15,292 nucleotides of DNA. Origin: Acidobacteriota bacterium (GTDB taxonomy: Bacteria; Acidobacteriota; Aminicenantia; UBA2199). The notes under the pieces are model-generated. The model saw only the letters and a list, made by a program, of their open reading frames with translations, ran no database searches and was not told the origin of the DNA. Below, piece by piece: positions 7,038-13,519 of the stretch. The position numbers and the translations under genes were made by a program. Every line of letters starts with the position of its first letter. Position 1 is the first letter of the stretch. The DNA is taken from positions 1 through 15,292 of the forward strand of contig JAQUQF010000012.1 of assembly GCA_028749105.1 (NCBI GenBank), read 5' to 3'.

Positions 7038-7066
7038 ATCATACCACGAATCGCCACATCTCACAA
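7038..7066 (-). promoter_or_regulatory. Promoter of the flbD-like gene
   Basis: On the minus strand: TTGTGA (complement of 7061-7066), a 17-bp spacer and TATGAT (complement of 7038-7043). Predicted start near 7031 gives a leader of about 48 nt. Confidence 0.55.
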
Positions 7067-7091
7067 TCAGCCCCCGGGCCGCCTCCGGGGT

Positions 7092-7120
7092 TTGACTTTG
7101 AGCCGCCGCGCGCCTATATT
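7092..7120 (+). promoter_or_regulatory. Promoter predicting a leaderless methyltransferase mRNA
   Basis: TTGACT (7092-7097), a 17-bp spacer and TATATT (7115-7120). The usual start distance puts +1 at about 7127, the A of the methyltransferase ATG. No Shine-Dalgarno site could be part of such a transcript. Confidence 0.6.
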
Positions 7121-7126
7121 CGGGGG

Positions 7127-7873
7127 ATGGACGCCGCACAATTTCACGAGCATTACCTGCTGCAGGCACGCTGGCTGGCGCCCGCACGCCATTATCTTTT
7201 CCGCAAAGCGGGGCTGGCTCGCCGCAAAAAAGTCCTGGACCTCGGCTGCGGCAGCGGCATCATCGCGGACGAGATGCGGCAGGTCTGCGGCCGGCCGGTG
7301 CTGGCCGTCGACCGCGACCCGGCAATGGTGGGCTTCGCCCGCGGCGCCTACCCGGAGAACGAATACCGCATTGGCGATGAGAACACCCTGGCCCGGGAAG
7401 GCTCGCGCTTCGACCTGGTGGTCATCTCCTTTGTCCTGATGTGGCAGTCGCGGCCGCTGCTGTTCCTGAAGAAGGTCCGCAAGCTGCTGGGCGCGGACGG
7501 GACGCTGCTGGTGCTGGCCGAGCCCGACTATGGAGGCAGGATCGACTTCCCCGCACCGCTCGATTTCCTGAAGGACATCTTCATCAGCCATATCGCAAAA
7601 ACCGGAGGCGATCCCTTCATCGGCCGCCGGCTCGCATCCCTGCTGGACAAAGCCGGCTTCAAGGCCGAAACCGAACTGGCCAGCGCGCTCCATTTCCCGG
7701 ATAACTTCGTGGGCGACACCTGGGAGCGGGAATGGCGGTTCTGGCAGGAGTTGAGCGGCTTCCACGACAGTACGCTGAACAAGATACTGCGCCTGGAAAA
7801 AAGCGCCGCCCTTACCAGGGAGCGGCTGGTGCTGTTCCCCGTCTTCTGCGCGCTGGCGACGCCCTCCCCTTGA
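7127..7873 (+). CDS. Class I SAM-dependent methyltransferase
   Basis: A 248-residue cytoplasmic protein with a Rossmann-fold methyltransferase domain. Motif I is VLDLGCGSGI (36-45), the SAM-binding glycine loop. The acidic residue ending strand 2 is in VDRDP (61-65). RFDLVVISFVLMW is the motif IV region, and LLVLAEPDYGGR resembles the post-motif strand of the UbiE/Methyltransf_11 group. The substrate cannot be told. The frame stays open upstream to 7010, but the ATG at 7127 is favoured because homology begins right after it and a strong promoter ends seven bases before it. The 3' end is 9 bp from the convergent pseudokinase gene. Confidence 0.88.
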   Translation: MDAAQFHEHYLLQARWLAPARHYLFRKAGLARRKKVLDLGCGSGIIADEMRQVCGRPVLAVDRDPAMVGFARGAYPENEYRIGDENTLAREGSRFDLVVISFVLMWQSRPLLFLKKVRKLLGADGTLLVLAEPDYGGRIDFPAPLDFLKDIFISHIAKTGGDPFIGRRLASLLDKAGFKAETELASALHFPDNFVGDTWEREWRFWQELSGFHDSTLNKILRLEKSAALTRERLVLFPVFCALATPSP

Positions 7874-7882
7874 GCCCGTTCC

Positions 7883-9703
7883 CTAGAAGGCGAACCTGAA
7901 GGGGACGCTCAGCCAAACCTTGACCTTGACGCCGTCCTTTATGGCGGGAGAGTACTTCCAGTTCGAAAGGGTTTCTTCGATCAAGGTCTTGATGTCGCTG
8001 GGGACATTTCCGGTCAGAATTTTGAATTTGGCCACATTGCCGTTCTCATCGACCAGAATGGTCGTCGGGACGGTGAACACCTTGCCCTTGTATTTGGCGC
8101 TCATCGAAGCAGATATGGCCGGCTTGCTGTCGGTGATTTTTTCCGGCTTGGTCGTGACCTCGGACAGCGGGACCTGGTCCCCGGGCTTGGTCTTGGCGGC
8201 CTCGGCCAGCTTCCTCTGGATCTCGGCCTGCTTGGCCTTCTCTTCCTCCGCTTTCTTCCTGTCCAGCTCCTCCTGGGCTTTCTTCGCCTCCTCCTCTTTC
8301 TGCGACTGCGTGGCCACTTCCAGCCTGCGCTTCTCGTCCTCGGCCTTCAGGCGCGCCTGCTCCTCCTGGGCCTTGCGCCTCTGCTCTTCCAGGCGCTGTT
8401 TCTCAAGTTCAAGGGCCTTCTTCTGGGCCTCATCGGCCGTGAGCTTCAACGTCTCGAGCTCCTTGATCTTGTCGGCCATGGCTTGGATCTGGGAGGCCTG
8501 CTCTTCCTGGGCCTTGAGGCGCAGAGCCGCCTCCGCCTGTTGCTGGGCGCTGAGTTCGCTGGCCTTCTTTCCCGAGGTCACGGCAAAATAGATGCCGATG
8601 ACCGCGGCCAGCGCGACGGCACCCAGCACGGGCCACAGCCAGCTCGGCGATTTCTTGCGCTCGTCGAGCCCCTCCAGGATGCCGCTGACCAGGTCTTCTT
8701 TGGCCTGCGGGGTGGAGGGCATCTCCTTCTTGGCCTCGGGGACGATGTAGGCCAGCTCCTGCTTGAGGACTTTCTCCTCCTCCTCCACGGCCTCGCCGTA
8801 CAGCGAGTTCATGAAGTAGGCCAGGTTGAAGGTGATCGAGGAAAGCTCCTCGATGTGGAAATAGTTGGCGATGAAGTCCTTGAACTCCTTGATGGTCAGG
8901 AAGCGCTTGAGCGGGTCGGGGTTCAGCGTCTTCCTGAAGAACGTGATGACATTGGTCAGGAAGTTCTTGTCGGTGGAGGGCATGTACTGCTTGAAAGTCA
9001 GGTTGGCGAACTTGGAGTCGAAATCCTCGCCGGCCGAGTATGTGAAATACTTGCCCGTCAGGATGCGGTAGATCAGGTAGCCCAGGTGGTAGATGTCGGA
9101 CTGGGCGACGATCCGTTCCTTGCGCATGAACTCCGGCGTCAGCCAGGAGCCATAGCGTTTTTCGTTCTCCGCGTAAAACGGCTCGCTCTTCTCCAGGTAT
9201 TGGAAGATGCCGTAGTTCTTCAGGAATATCTTGCCGTCATAATGCAGGAGGATATTGTCCGGCGTCAGGAAGCCGTGAAACGACTTTTCGCCGCTGACGA
9301 TGATCGACGATCCCACCTCGATGATGTCGGCGATGGCGATGCTGATCGACATGGCCAGGTCGAAATTGATGGGCATGCCCTTTTTCTCGGCATCGACCAG
9401 GATCTGCTCGAAATTCTTGCCTTTGAAATACTCAAAGATCAGCTGGTTGCCCTTGTCGCCGACGTTGATCTTCTCCGGGGAATACAGGAACGGGATGTTC
9501 GATTTCTTGATCCCCTCCAGGAGGAGCTTGACGCGCTTCCACATGTCGGCATTGCCGGAAATGGAGGGCGCGACTTCGCACAGCACCTTGTGGCCGAGCG
9601 GCTTCCGGTTCTGGACGGGCGCCACCCGGTAGTTGATGCCCATGGTGTCGGAAAACAGGTCGCGGTAGTACACGTAATCGTTGATCACTTTATATTCTTT
9701 CAT
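7883..9703 (-). CDS. Pseudokinase-like domain, TM helix, coiled coil and TonB C-terminal domain fusion
   Basis: A 606-residue protein. Residues about 20-285 follow the Ser/Thr protein kinase fold: catalytic-loop-like HGFLTPDNILL (143-153), KNYG (162-165) at the DFG position, TPE (189-191) at APE, SDIYHLG (202-208) for the helix F motif, and DPLKRFLT with Arg267. Catalytic residues are lost: HRDLK reads HGFLT, DFG reads NYG, no glycine-rich loop is evident and the strand-3 Lys is not apparent. One membrane helix spans about 355-376, preceded by RKK, so the kinase-like part should be cytoplasmic. Residues about 380-505 are a Glu/Lys/Gln/Ala coiled coil. Residues about 540-606 resemble the TonB C-terminal domain (TTILVDENGNV, WKYSPAIKDG). 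GAGG (complement of 9710-9713) sets the start. No ExbB/ExbD lies nearby. Confidence 0.85.
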   Translation of the reverse strand: MKEYKVINDYVYYRDLFSDTMGINYRVAPVQNRKPLGHKVLCEVAPSISGNADMWKRVKLLLEGIKKSNIPFLYSPEKINVGDKGNQLIFEYFKGKNFEQILVDAEKKGMPINFDLAMSISIAIADIIEVGSSIIVSGEKSFHGFLTPDNILLHYDGKIFLKNYGIFQYLEKSEPFYAENEKRYGSWLTPEFMRKERIVAQSDIYHLGYLIYRILTGKYFTYSAGEDFDSKFANLTFKQYMPSTDKNFLTNVITFFRKTLNPDPLKRFLTIKEFKDFIANYFHIEELSSITFNLAYFMNSLYGEAVEEEEKVLKQELAYIVPEAKKEMPSTPQAKEDLVSGILEGLDERKKSPSWLWPVLGAVALAAVIGIYFAVTSGKKASELSAQQQAEAALRLKAQEEQASQIQAMADKIKELETLKLTADEAQKKALELEKQRLEEQRRKAQEEQARLKAEDEKRRLEVATQSQKEEEAKKAQEELDRKKAEEEKAKQAEIQRKLAEAAKTKPGDQVPLSEVTTKPEKITDSKPAISASMSAKYKGKVFTVPTTILVDENGNVAKFKILTGNVPSDIKTLIEETLSNWKYSPAIKDGVKVKVWLSVPFRFAF

Positions 9704-9732
9704 CTGTCACCTCGTTGTTTGAATTCGCAAGG

Positions 9733-9761
9733 AATATATAGAATAAAAAACTAAAATTCAA
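9733..9761 (-). promoter_or_regulatory. Promoter of the pseudokinase-TonB gene
   Basis: On the minus strand: TTGAAT (complement of 9756-9761), an AT-rich 17-bp spacer and TATATT (complement of 9733-9738). Predicted start near 9726 gives a leader of about 23 nt with GAGGTG before the ATG. Confidence 0.6.
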
Positions 9762-9804
9762 TAGGGTGGATGATTTTTGCTCATTTTTCTCAAAGGAACA
9801 TCAT

Positions 9805-9833
9805 TTGAAAAGCAGCCGGCCCTGTGCTAGAAT
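9805..9833 (+). promoter_or_regulatory. Promoter of the TlpA-like lipoprotein operon
   Basis: TTGAAA (9805-9810), a 17-bp spacer and TAGAAT (9828-9833), with TG one base before the -10 box. Predicted start near 9840 gives a leader of about 37 nt containing AAAGGAGG (9853-9860) and AAGGAG (9863-9868). Confidence 0.65.
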
Positions 9834-9876
9834 CAACGCGACGTCGATCCGGAAAGGAGGGCAAGGAGATCTCTGC

Positions 9877-11103
9877 ATGGGAAACAAGACCTGGCTGATT
9901 GTTGCGCTGCTGGCAGTCCTCGCTGCCTGCTCCGGCAGGCCGTCCGTGGAGCGGGCCCGGGAGATGGCGGCCGCATTCGGCGAGCTGACCGAGCGTTACG
10001 ATCTACTGAATGACCAGCTGGTCGAAAAAATGGAGCGCGCCGGAGAAATGCGCAGCGGCGACAAGTTCAGCAGCGAAACCAGCCGCATTGCGGCCGAGAA
10101 GAAGCTGGAACTGGAAAAGCTGCTGGACAAATTCGGCAGTGGCGCCGGCAGCGACTCCCTGGACCTCGTGCGCAGCAAGGTCATGATCGAGGCGGGCCGC
10201 TTCGACGAGGCCGAAACGATCATCGGCCGCCTGGCCGCCGCCAAGGGAGAAACAGCATCCGAAGCCAAGCTGCAGCAGGTGATCCTGCACCTCATGCGCC
10301 AGCGCTATGCGGAGGCGGCGGGCCTGCTGCGGGAGATCGAACCCGTCATCGCCAAGGATGCCCAGTTCTACAACCTGTGCCTGGCTCTGGCCTTCTCCCA
10401 CCCCGACCCCGCCGCACGCGAGGAATTCTCGCGCCAGCTGGTCGACGCCCCATGGCTCCCCGCCAGGATCGAGCCCCAAAAGGGGCGAATCTATGCCAAC
10501 CTGGCCATGCTGGCCAAGGAAAACCATCATGCCGCAGACGCCCTGGCTCAATGGGACAAGGCCCTGGCCCTGGAAAGCGACCCGGCTGTCAGGTCGGCAT
10601 GGGAAGTGGAGAAGAAGCAACTGGCCATGCTCGACAGACCCATGCCGCCCCTAAACGCCGATAACTGGCTCAATTCCCAGCCTTTGGACCTGGAGGAATT
10701 CAAGAACAAGGTAGTGGTCATCGATTTCTGGGCCCCCTGGTGCAGCTCCTGCCGTCAGGTCATGCCGATCCTGCAGAACCAGTATCGCCTTCACAAGGAA
10801 AAGGGGCTGCTGGTCATCGGCTACACGCGGCTGTACGGCCGCTTCAGCGATGAACTGGAGCGCAGGGACAAGGTCGCCGCCGACGAGGAGCTTGCCCTTG
10901 TCAGGAAGTATGTCGACCGCAACAGGATCACCTACCCGATCGCCGTGGCCACCGAAGGCGCCGGTTTCGACGCCTATGCCGTGAAAGCGATCCCCACCCT
11001 GGTCTTCATTGACCGCAAGGGAAATATCGCCTATTTCAAGACGGGCGCCGATTCGCAAAAGCAGATCGAAGACAAGATCATCGCCCTGCTGGAGGAAAAG
11101 TAA
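9877..11103 (+). CDS. Lipoprotein with helical repeat region and C-terminal TlpA-like thioredoxin domain
   Basis: A 408-residue protein. The signal peptide ends in the lipobox L15-A16-A17-C18, so it should be lipid-anchored outside the cytoplasm. Residues about 25-245 are helical, with TPR-like stretches (RFDEAETIIGRLAAAKG, RYAEAAGLLREIEP, HHAADALAQWDKALALES). Residues about 262-408 form a TlpA/ResA-type thioredoxin domain with the WCSSC active site (Cys289, Cys292) and the cis-Pro segment AIPTLVFID. Such proteins reduce or exchange disulfides on exported targets; the target is unknown. The frame is open back to 9766, but the ATG at 9877 is chosen because the signal peptide starts there, with AAGGAG at 9863-9868. 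The stop overlaps the next start by one base (TAATG), so the downstream thioredoxin is translationally coupled. Confidence 0.92.
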   Translation: MGNKTWLIVALLAVLAACSGRPSVERAREMAAAFGELTERYDLLNDQLVEKMERAGEMRSGDKFSSETSRIAAEKKLELEKLLDKFGSGAGSDSLDLVRSKVMIEAGRFDEAETIIGRLAAAKGETASEAKLQQVILHLMRQRYAEAAGLLREIEPVIAKDAQFYNLCLALAFSHPDPAAREEFSRQLVDAPWLPARIEPQKGRIYANLAMLAKENHHAADALAQWDKALALESDPAVRSAWEVEKKQLAMLDRPMPPLNADNWLNSQPLDLEEFKNKVVVIDFWAPWCSSCRQVMPILQNQYRLHKEKGLLVIGYTRLYGRFSDELERRDKVAADEELALVRKYVDRNRITYPIAVATEGAGFDAYAVKAIPTLVFIDRKGNIAYFKTGADSQKQIEDKIIALLEEK

Positions 11104-11408
11104 TGGAAAAAATCAGCCTGGCGGAACTGGATGGAAAGCTCCGCGCGCTGCCTTTCGTCCTCCTGGATTTCGCATCACCCGGCTGTGCCCCCTGCAAGAA
11201 GATCGCCCAGGCGCTGCCCGCCCTGCTCGAGTCGCTGCATCCCGCCCAAGTCGCTGCATTTGAAGTCGATATCACAACCGACGCCGCTCTGGCTTCCAGG
11301 TTTTTCGTGCTCGGCGTTCCCGCCCTCATCCTGTTCAAGGAAGGGAAGGAGATCGCCCGCTTCAACTCCCTGCCCAAAGCCGACACAATCAAGCGCCTGC
11401 TGTCCTGA
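11103..11408 (+). CDS. Small thioredoxin-fold protein (CAPC active site)
   Basis: A 101-residue protein the size of a classical thioredoxin with no signal peptide, so presumably cytoplasmic. The active site is Cys28-Ala-Pro-Cys31 (PGCAPCKKI); the Trp normally before the first Cys is Gly, and the motif differs from canonical CGPC. The cis-Pro segment GVPALILFKEG is present and precedes the final helix. The start shares one base with the stop of the TlpA-like lipoprotein gene (TAATG at 11101-11105), so the two are co-translated although one product is exported. A role in passing electrons toward that system is plausible, but a membrane carrier such as CcdA/DsbD would be needed and is not in this window. 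Confidence 0.9.
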   Translation: MEKISLAELDGKLRALPFVLLDFASPGCAPCKKIAQALPALLESLHPAQVAAFEVDITTDAALASRFFVLGVPALILFKEGKEIARFNSLPKADTIKRLLS

Positions 11409-11484
11409 AAATGGGACATTCAGCCCCCGCATCCGCTGCGGAAACTTGGCACCGGGATTGCATTCAAATCCGCGGAGGTTCAAA

Positions 11485-12150
11485 ATGAAACGCATCGTCT
11501 TGTCACTGGCAATAATCGGATTCGTGTCGGGTTGCCTTTTCTCCCAGAGCGTATGCATGAAGATCGGGGTGTTCGCCCCCAGGCTGGAGTCCGATCTATG
11601 GCAGATCAACATGGAAAACCTGACCTTCGGCAAGTCCGATCTGACAGCCGTCTATTACTCGGGCGAATTCGAGTACTATTTCAACCGCAGCGCCTCGGTT
11701 TCCGTGGAGATCGGCAGCTACTCCAAATCGGTCTTCGCCCAATACCGCGACTATGAATTCGATGACGGCTCCCCCATCTACCAGGACATCTCCCTGCGCA
11801 TCGTCCCCGTCGAGGCCACATTGAAATACTATCCCACCGGGCACCGCCACAGCCTCAATCCCTTCATCGGGGCGGGCGCCGGGGTCTATGCCTACACCTA
11901 CCAACAGTCAGGAAGCTTCATCAACTTCGAGGACGGTTCCGTGACCGACGGCATGGCCGAGACCCGGCGCTTCGCCTTCGGCCTCAACGGCCGCGCCGGC
12001 CTGGCCTTTCGCTTCAAATCGCGGCTGGCGATCCTGCTGGAGGGTAAATACCAGTACGTGAAAGGCTCCCTTTCCGAATATTTCGAGGGATTCGAATCCC
12101 TGGACTTGAGCGGATTCGCGGTCAATGCCGGGATCCAGTTCTTTTTTTAA
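11485..12150 (+). CDS. Predicted outer-membrane beta-barrel protein
   Basis: A 221-residue exported protein of the small OmpA/OmpW-like barrel type. After the signal peptide, aromatic-rich alternating strands follow: FEYYFNRSASVSVEIGSY, SLRIVPVEATLKYYP, PFIGAGAGVYAYTYQ, FGLNGRAGLAFRF, RLAILLEGKYQYVKG, and the last strand ends in Phe (FFF), the usual BAM recognition signal. The family is not identified more exactly. The signal peptide also contains V-S-G-C at about 14-17, which would pass as a lipobox; cleavage after FSQS is the alternative. The frame is open upstream, but the ATG at 11485 is clear, with GGAGG at 11474-11478. It lies 76 bp after the thioredoxin gene, and I see no convincing promoter there. 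Confidence 0.8.
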   Translation: MKRIVLSLAIIGFVSGCLFSQSVCMKIGVFAPRLESDLWQINMENLTFGKSDLTAVYYSGEFEYYFNRSASVSVEIGSYSKSVFAQYRDYEFDDGSPIYQDISLRIVPVEATLKYYPTGHRHSLNPFIGAGAGVYAYTYQQSGSFINFEDGSVTDGMAETRRFAFGLNGRAGLAFRFKSRLAILLEGKYQYVKGSLSEYFEGFESLDLSGFAVNAGIQFFF

Positions 12151-12223
12151 GCAAGCGGATTTCAGCGACAGCAAAATTTCAAAAGCCGGCGCCGCGCCCG
12201 CTCGTTTTCAGGCGCTGTCCGAT
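12151..12223. other. Short gap before the tRNA promoter
   Basis: Between the barrel gene and the tRNA promoter. It has a GC-rich stretch around 12185-12202 (GCCGGCGCCGCGCCCGC) but no stem followed by a T-run that I would call a terminator. Confidence 0.4.
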
Positions 12224-12251
12224 TGACAGGCCGGTCTAATTATGTTAAATT
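12224..12251 (+). promoter_or_regulatory. Promoter of the tRNA-Lys/tRNA-Glu unit
   Basis: TTGACA (12224-12229), a 16-bp spacer and TAAATT (12246-12251). The predicted start near 12258 leaves about 10 nt of 5' leader for RNase P to remove before tRNA-Lys. Confidence 0.6.
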
Positions 12252-12267
12252 CATGCCTGACTGGCTT

Positions 12268-12340
12268 GGGCCGTTAGCTCAGCTGGCAGAGCACCGCCCT
12301 TTTAAGGCGGGTGCCGTTGGTTCGAATCCAACACGGCTCA
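12268..12340 (+). tRNA. tRNA-Lys (anticodon TTT)
   Basis: 73 nt that fold as a full cloverleaf. The acceptor arm GGGCCGT pairs with ACGGCTC (one G-U). The D-arm includes TAGCTCAGCTGGCAGAGC. The anticodon stem CCGCC/GGCGG holds loop CTTTTAA with anticodon TTT. The T-arm is GTTGG-TTCGAAT-CCAAC and the discriminator is A. No CCA is encoded. Only 6 bases separate it from tRNA-Glu, so both come from one transcript. Confidence 0.97.
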
Positions 12341-12346
12341 ATTTGG

Positions 12347-12418
12347 GGCCCGTTCGTCTATCGGTTAGGACACAAGATTTTCATTCTTGGAAGAGGGGTT
12401 CGACTCCCCTACGGGCTG
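12347..12418 (+). tRNA. tRNA-Glu (anticodon TTC)
   Basis: 72 nt. The acceptor arm GGCCCGT pairs with ACGGGCT (G1-U72, as seen in many bacterial tRNA-Glu genes) and the discriminator is G. The anticodon stem CAAGA/TCTTG encloses loop TTTTCAT with anticodon TTC. The T-arm is GGGG-TTCGACT-CCCC. No CCA is encoded. The 3' three-quarters is also read on the opposite strand as the C-terminal codons of the NUDIX fusion gene. No separate terminator is visible downstream. Confidence 0.96.
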
Positions 12419-13519
12419 TGCCGATTTTTCCCCAAACACCTGCTTCAGCAGGATATCGAACTCGAACTCGAAATTCGGGGTCAAAATCCCTTTTGAGCGC
12501 GCCTCCCTGACCTTGCCGATCTTCCAGAATTTTCCCTCGCTGATCTCATCGGCATTGATCTGCGGAACCGAATCACAGCGGGTAATGAACATGAAGACCA
12601 GCTCCGATTCGATGTCACTCTTCCAGATGTAGCGCGCCACGGGCAAGGCCTTGTAGTTTTCCAGGCCGAGCTCTTCCTTGGCCTCGCGCTTCAGCGCTGC
12701 CTCGACCGTCTCGCCGCTGCTGACATGGCCGCCCACGGCGGTGTCCCATTTTCCTGGCTGGATCTGCTTGCTCGGGGAGCGCTTTTGCAGGAAGAGGCGG
12801 TCCCTGGAATCAAGGACATGCAGGTGGACGACCGGGTGCAAAAGGTCCCGGCGCGAGTGGCACAGGCTGCGCGGTGCCTTGCCGAGCACCTTGCCCTCGG
12901 CATCCACGATATCGAACCACTCTTCATCGGCGCCTGGCGCGGCGGCCGCGGTGGCAGAGCTCCGGGCTCTCCGGCGGTTGCGCAGCCACTCGACAAGAAA
13001 ATAGGCAGCGAACAGGATATAGAACAGGCCGCCCGCTATGAAGCCCCAGGCCGCCGCCGACATGGCGAAAGCGGCATAGACAATCAGGACCGTGTGCCCC
13101 AGGAAGATGAAGAACAGGGCTTTCATGCTGCCCGTCATCGCTTGCGACTGCTCTTCGCTGAACGCGACCCCTTTGAGATAGCGGCGCGACACGGCCAGCA
13201 TGATGTTCAGCGGCGAATAGGCCGAAACGCCGAGGACCAGGCAGAAAACGAGCTCCACCAGGGCCGGCTTCAGCCGGAAAAAAATGTCGTTGCGCAGCAG
13301 CAGCGAGACGCCTGCCATCAACACGATCAGCAGCGTGTCCAGGAGGACGAAGCGGTCCAGGATTTTTTCACGCGCGTAGGATACCGCCAGCTCGATGATG
13401 CCGGAAGCGACGGCCACGACGAGGCCGACCTCGGTCCCCCACAACGCATCGGCGGCGATGAAGACCAGGAGCGGCAGGAAGCCCGGCGCCAGGGTCTTCA
13501 GCAGCTGCAGTCGGTTCAA
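12365..13519 (-). CDS. YciB/IspA-like membrane domain fused to a NUDIX hydrolase
   Basis: A 384-residue protein. Residues about 1-180 contain 5-6 membrane helices resembling the YciB (septation protein A) family, notably FLPLLVFIAADALWG near the start and NDIFFRLKPALVELVF (78-93). A basic, Ala-rich linker leads to a NUDIX domain (about 200-360). Its box is exact: G264-x5-E270-x7-R278-E279-A-K-E282-E283-L-G285, binding metal for pyrophosphate hydrolysis; the surroundings (HPVVHLHV, PGKWDTAVGGHV) recall YfcD/isopentenyl-diphosphate-isomerase-like NUDIX proteins. The start is TTG, in a TTGA overlap with the HldA stop, and no nearby in-frame ATG exists. The last 17 codons and stop lie antisense in tRNA-Glu. 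The substrate is unknown. Confidence 0.82.
   Translation of the reverse strand: MNRLQLLKTLAPGFLPLLVFIAADALWGTEVGLVVAVASGIIELAVSYAREKILDRFVLLDTLLIVLMAGVSLLLRNDIFFRLKPALVELVFCLVLGVSAYSPLNIMLAVSRRYLKGVAFSEEQSQAMTGSMKALFFIFLGHTVLIVYAAFAMSAAAWGFIAGGLFYILFAAYFLVEWLRNRRRARSSATAAAAPGADEEWFDIVDAEGKVLGKAPRSLCHSRRDLLHPVVHLHVLDSRDRLFLQKRSPSKQIQPGKWDTAVGGHVSSGETVEAALKREAKEELGLENYKALPVARYIWKSDIESELVFMFITRCDSVPQINADEISEGKFWKIGKVREARSKGILTPNFEFEFDILLKQVFGEKSAQPVGESNPSSKNENLVS

Noticed and set aside
8483..9754. A 423-codon open frame on the plus strand
   Set aside because: It is antisense to the pseudokinase-TonB gene, which has recognisable domains, a ribosome site and a promoter; the shadow frame starts inside the coiled-coil region without any of these.
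9766..9876. N-terminal extension of the TlpA-like lipoprotein
   Set aside because: It would bury the signal peptide and include the promoter region; the ATG at 9877 directly precedes the signal sequence.
11429..11484. TCCGC/GCGGA inverted pieces before the barrel gene as a riboswitch or RBS-sequestering hairpin
   Set aside because: The matches are only 5-8 bp in a GC-rich gap and do not form a convincing structure by eye.
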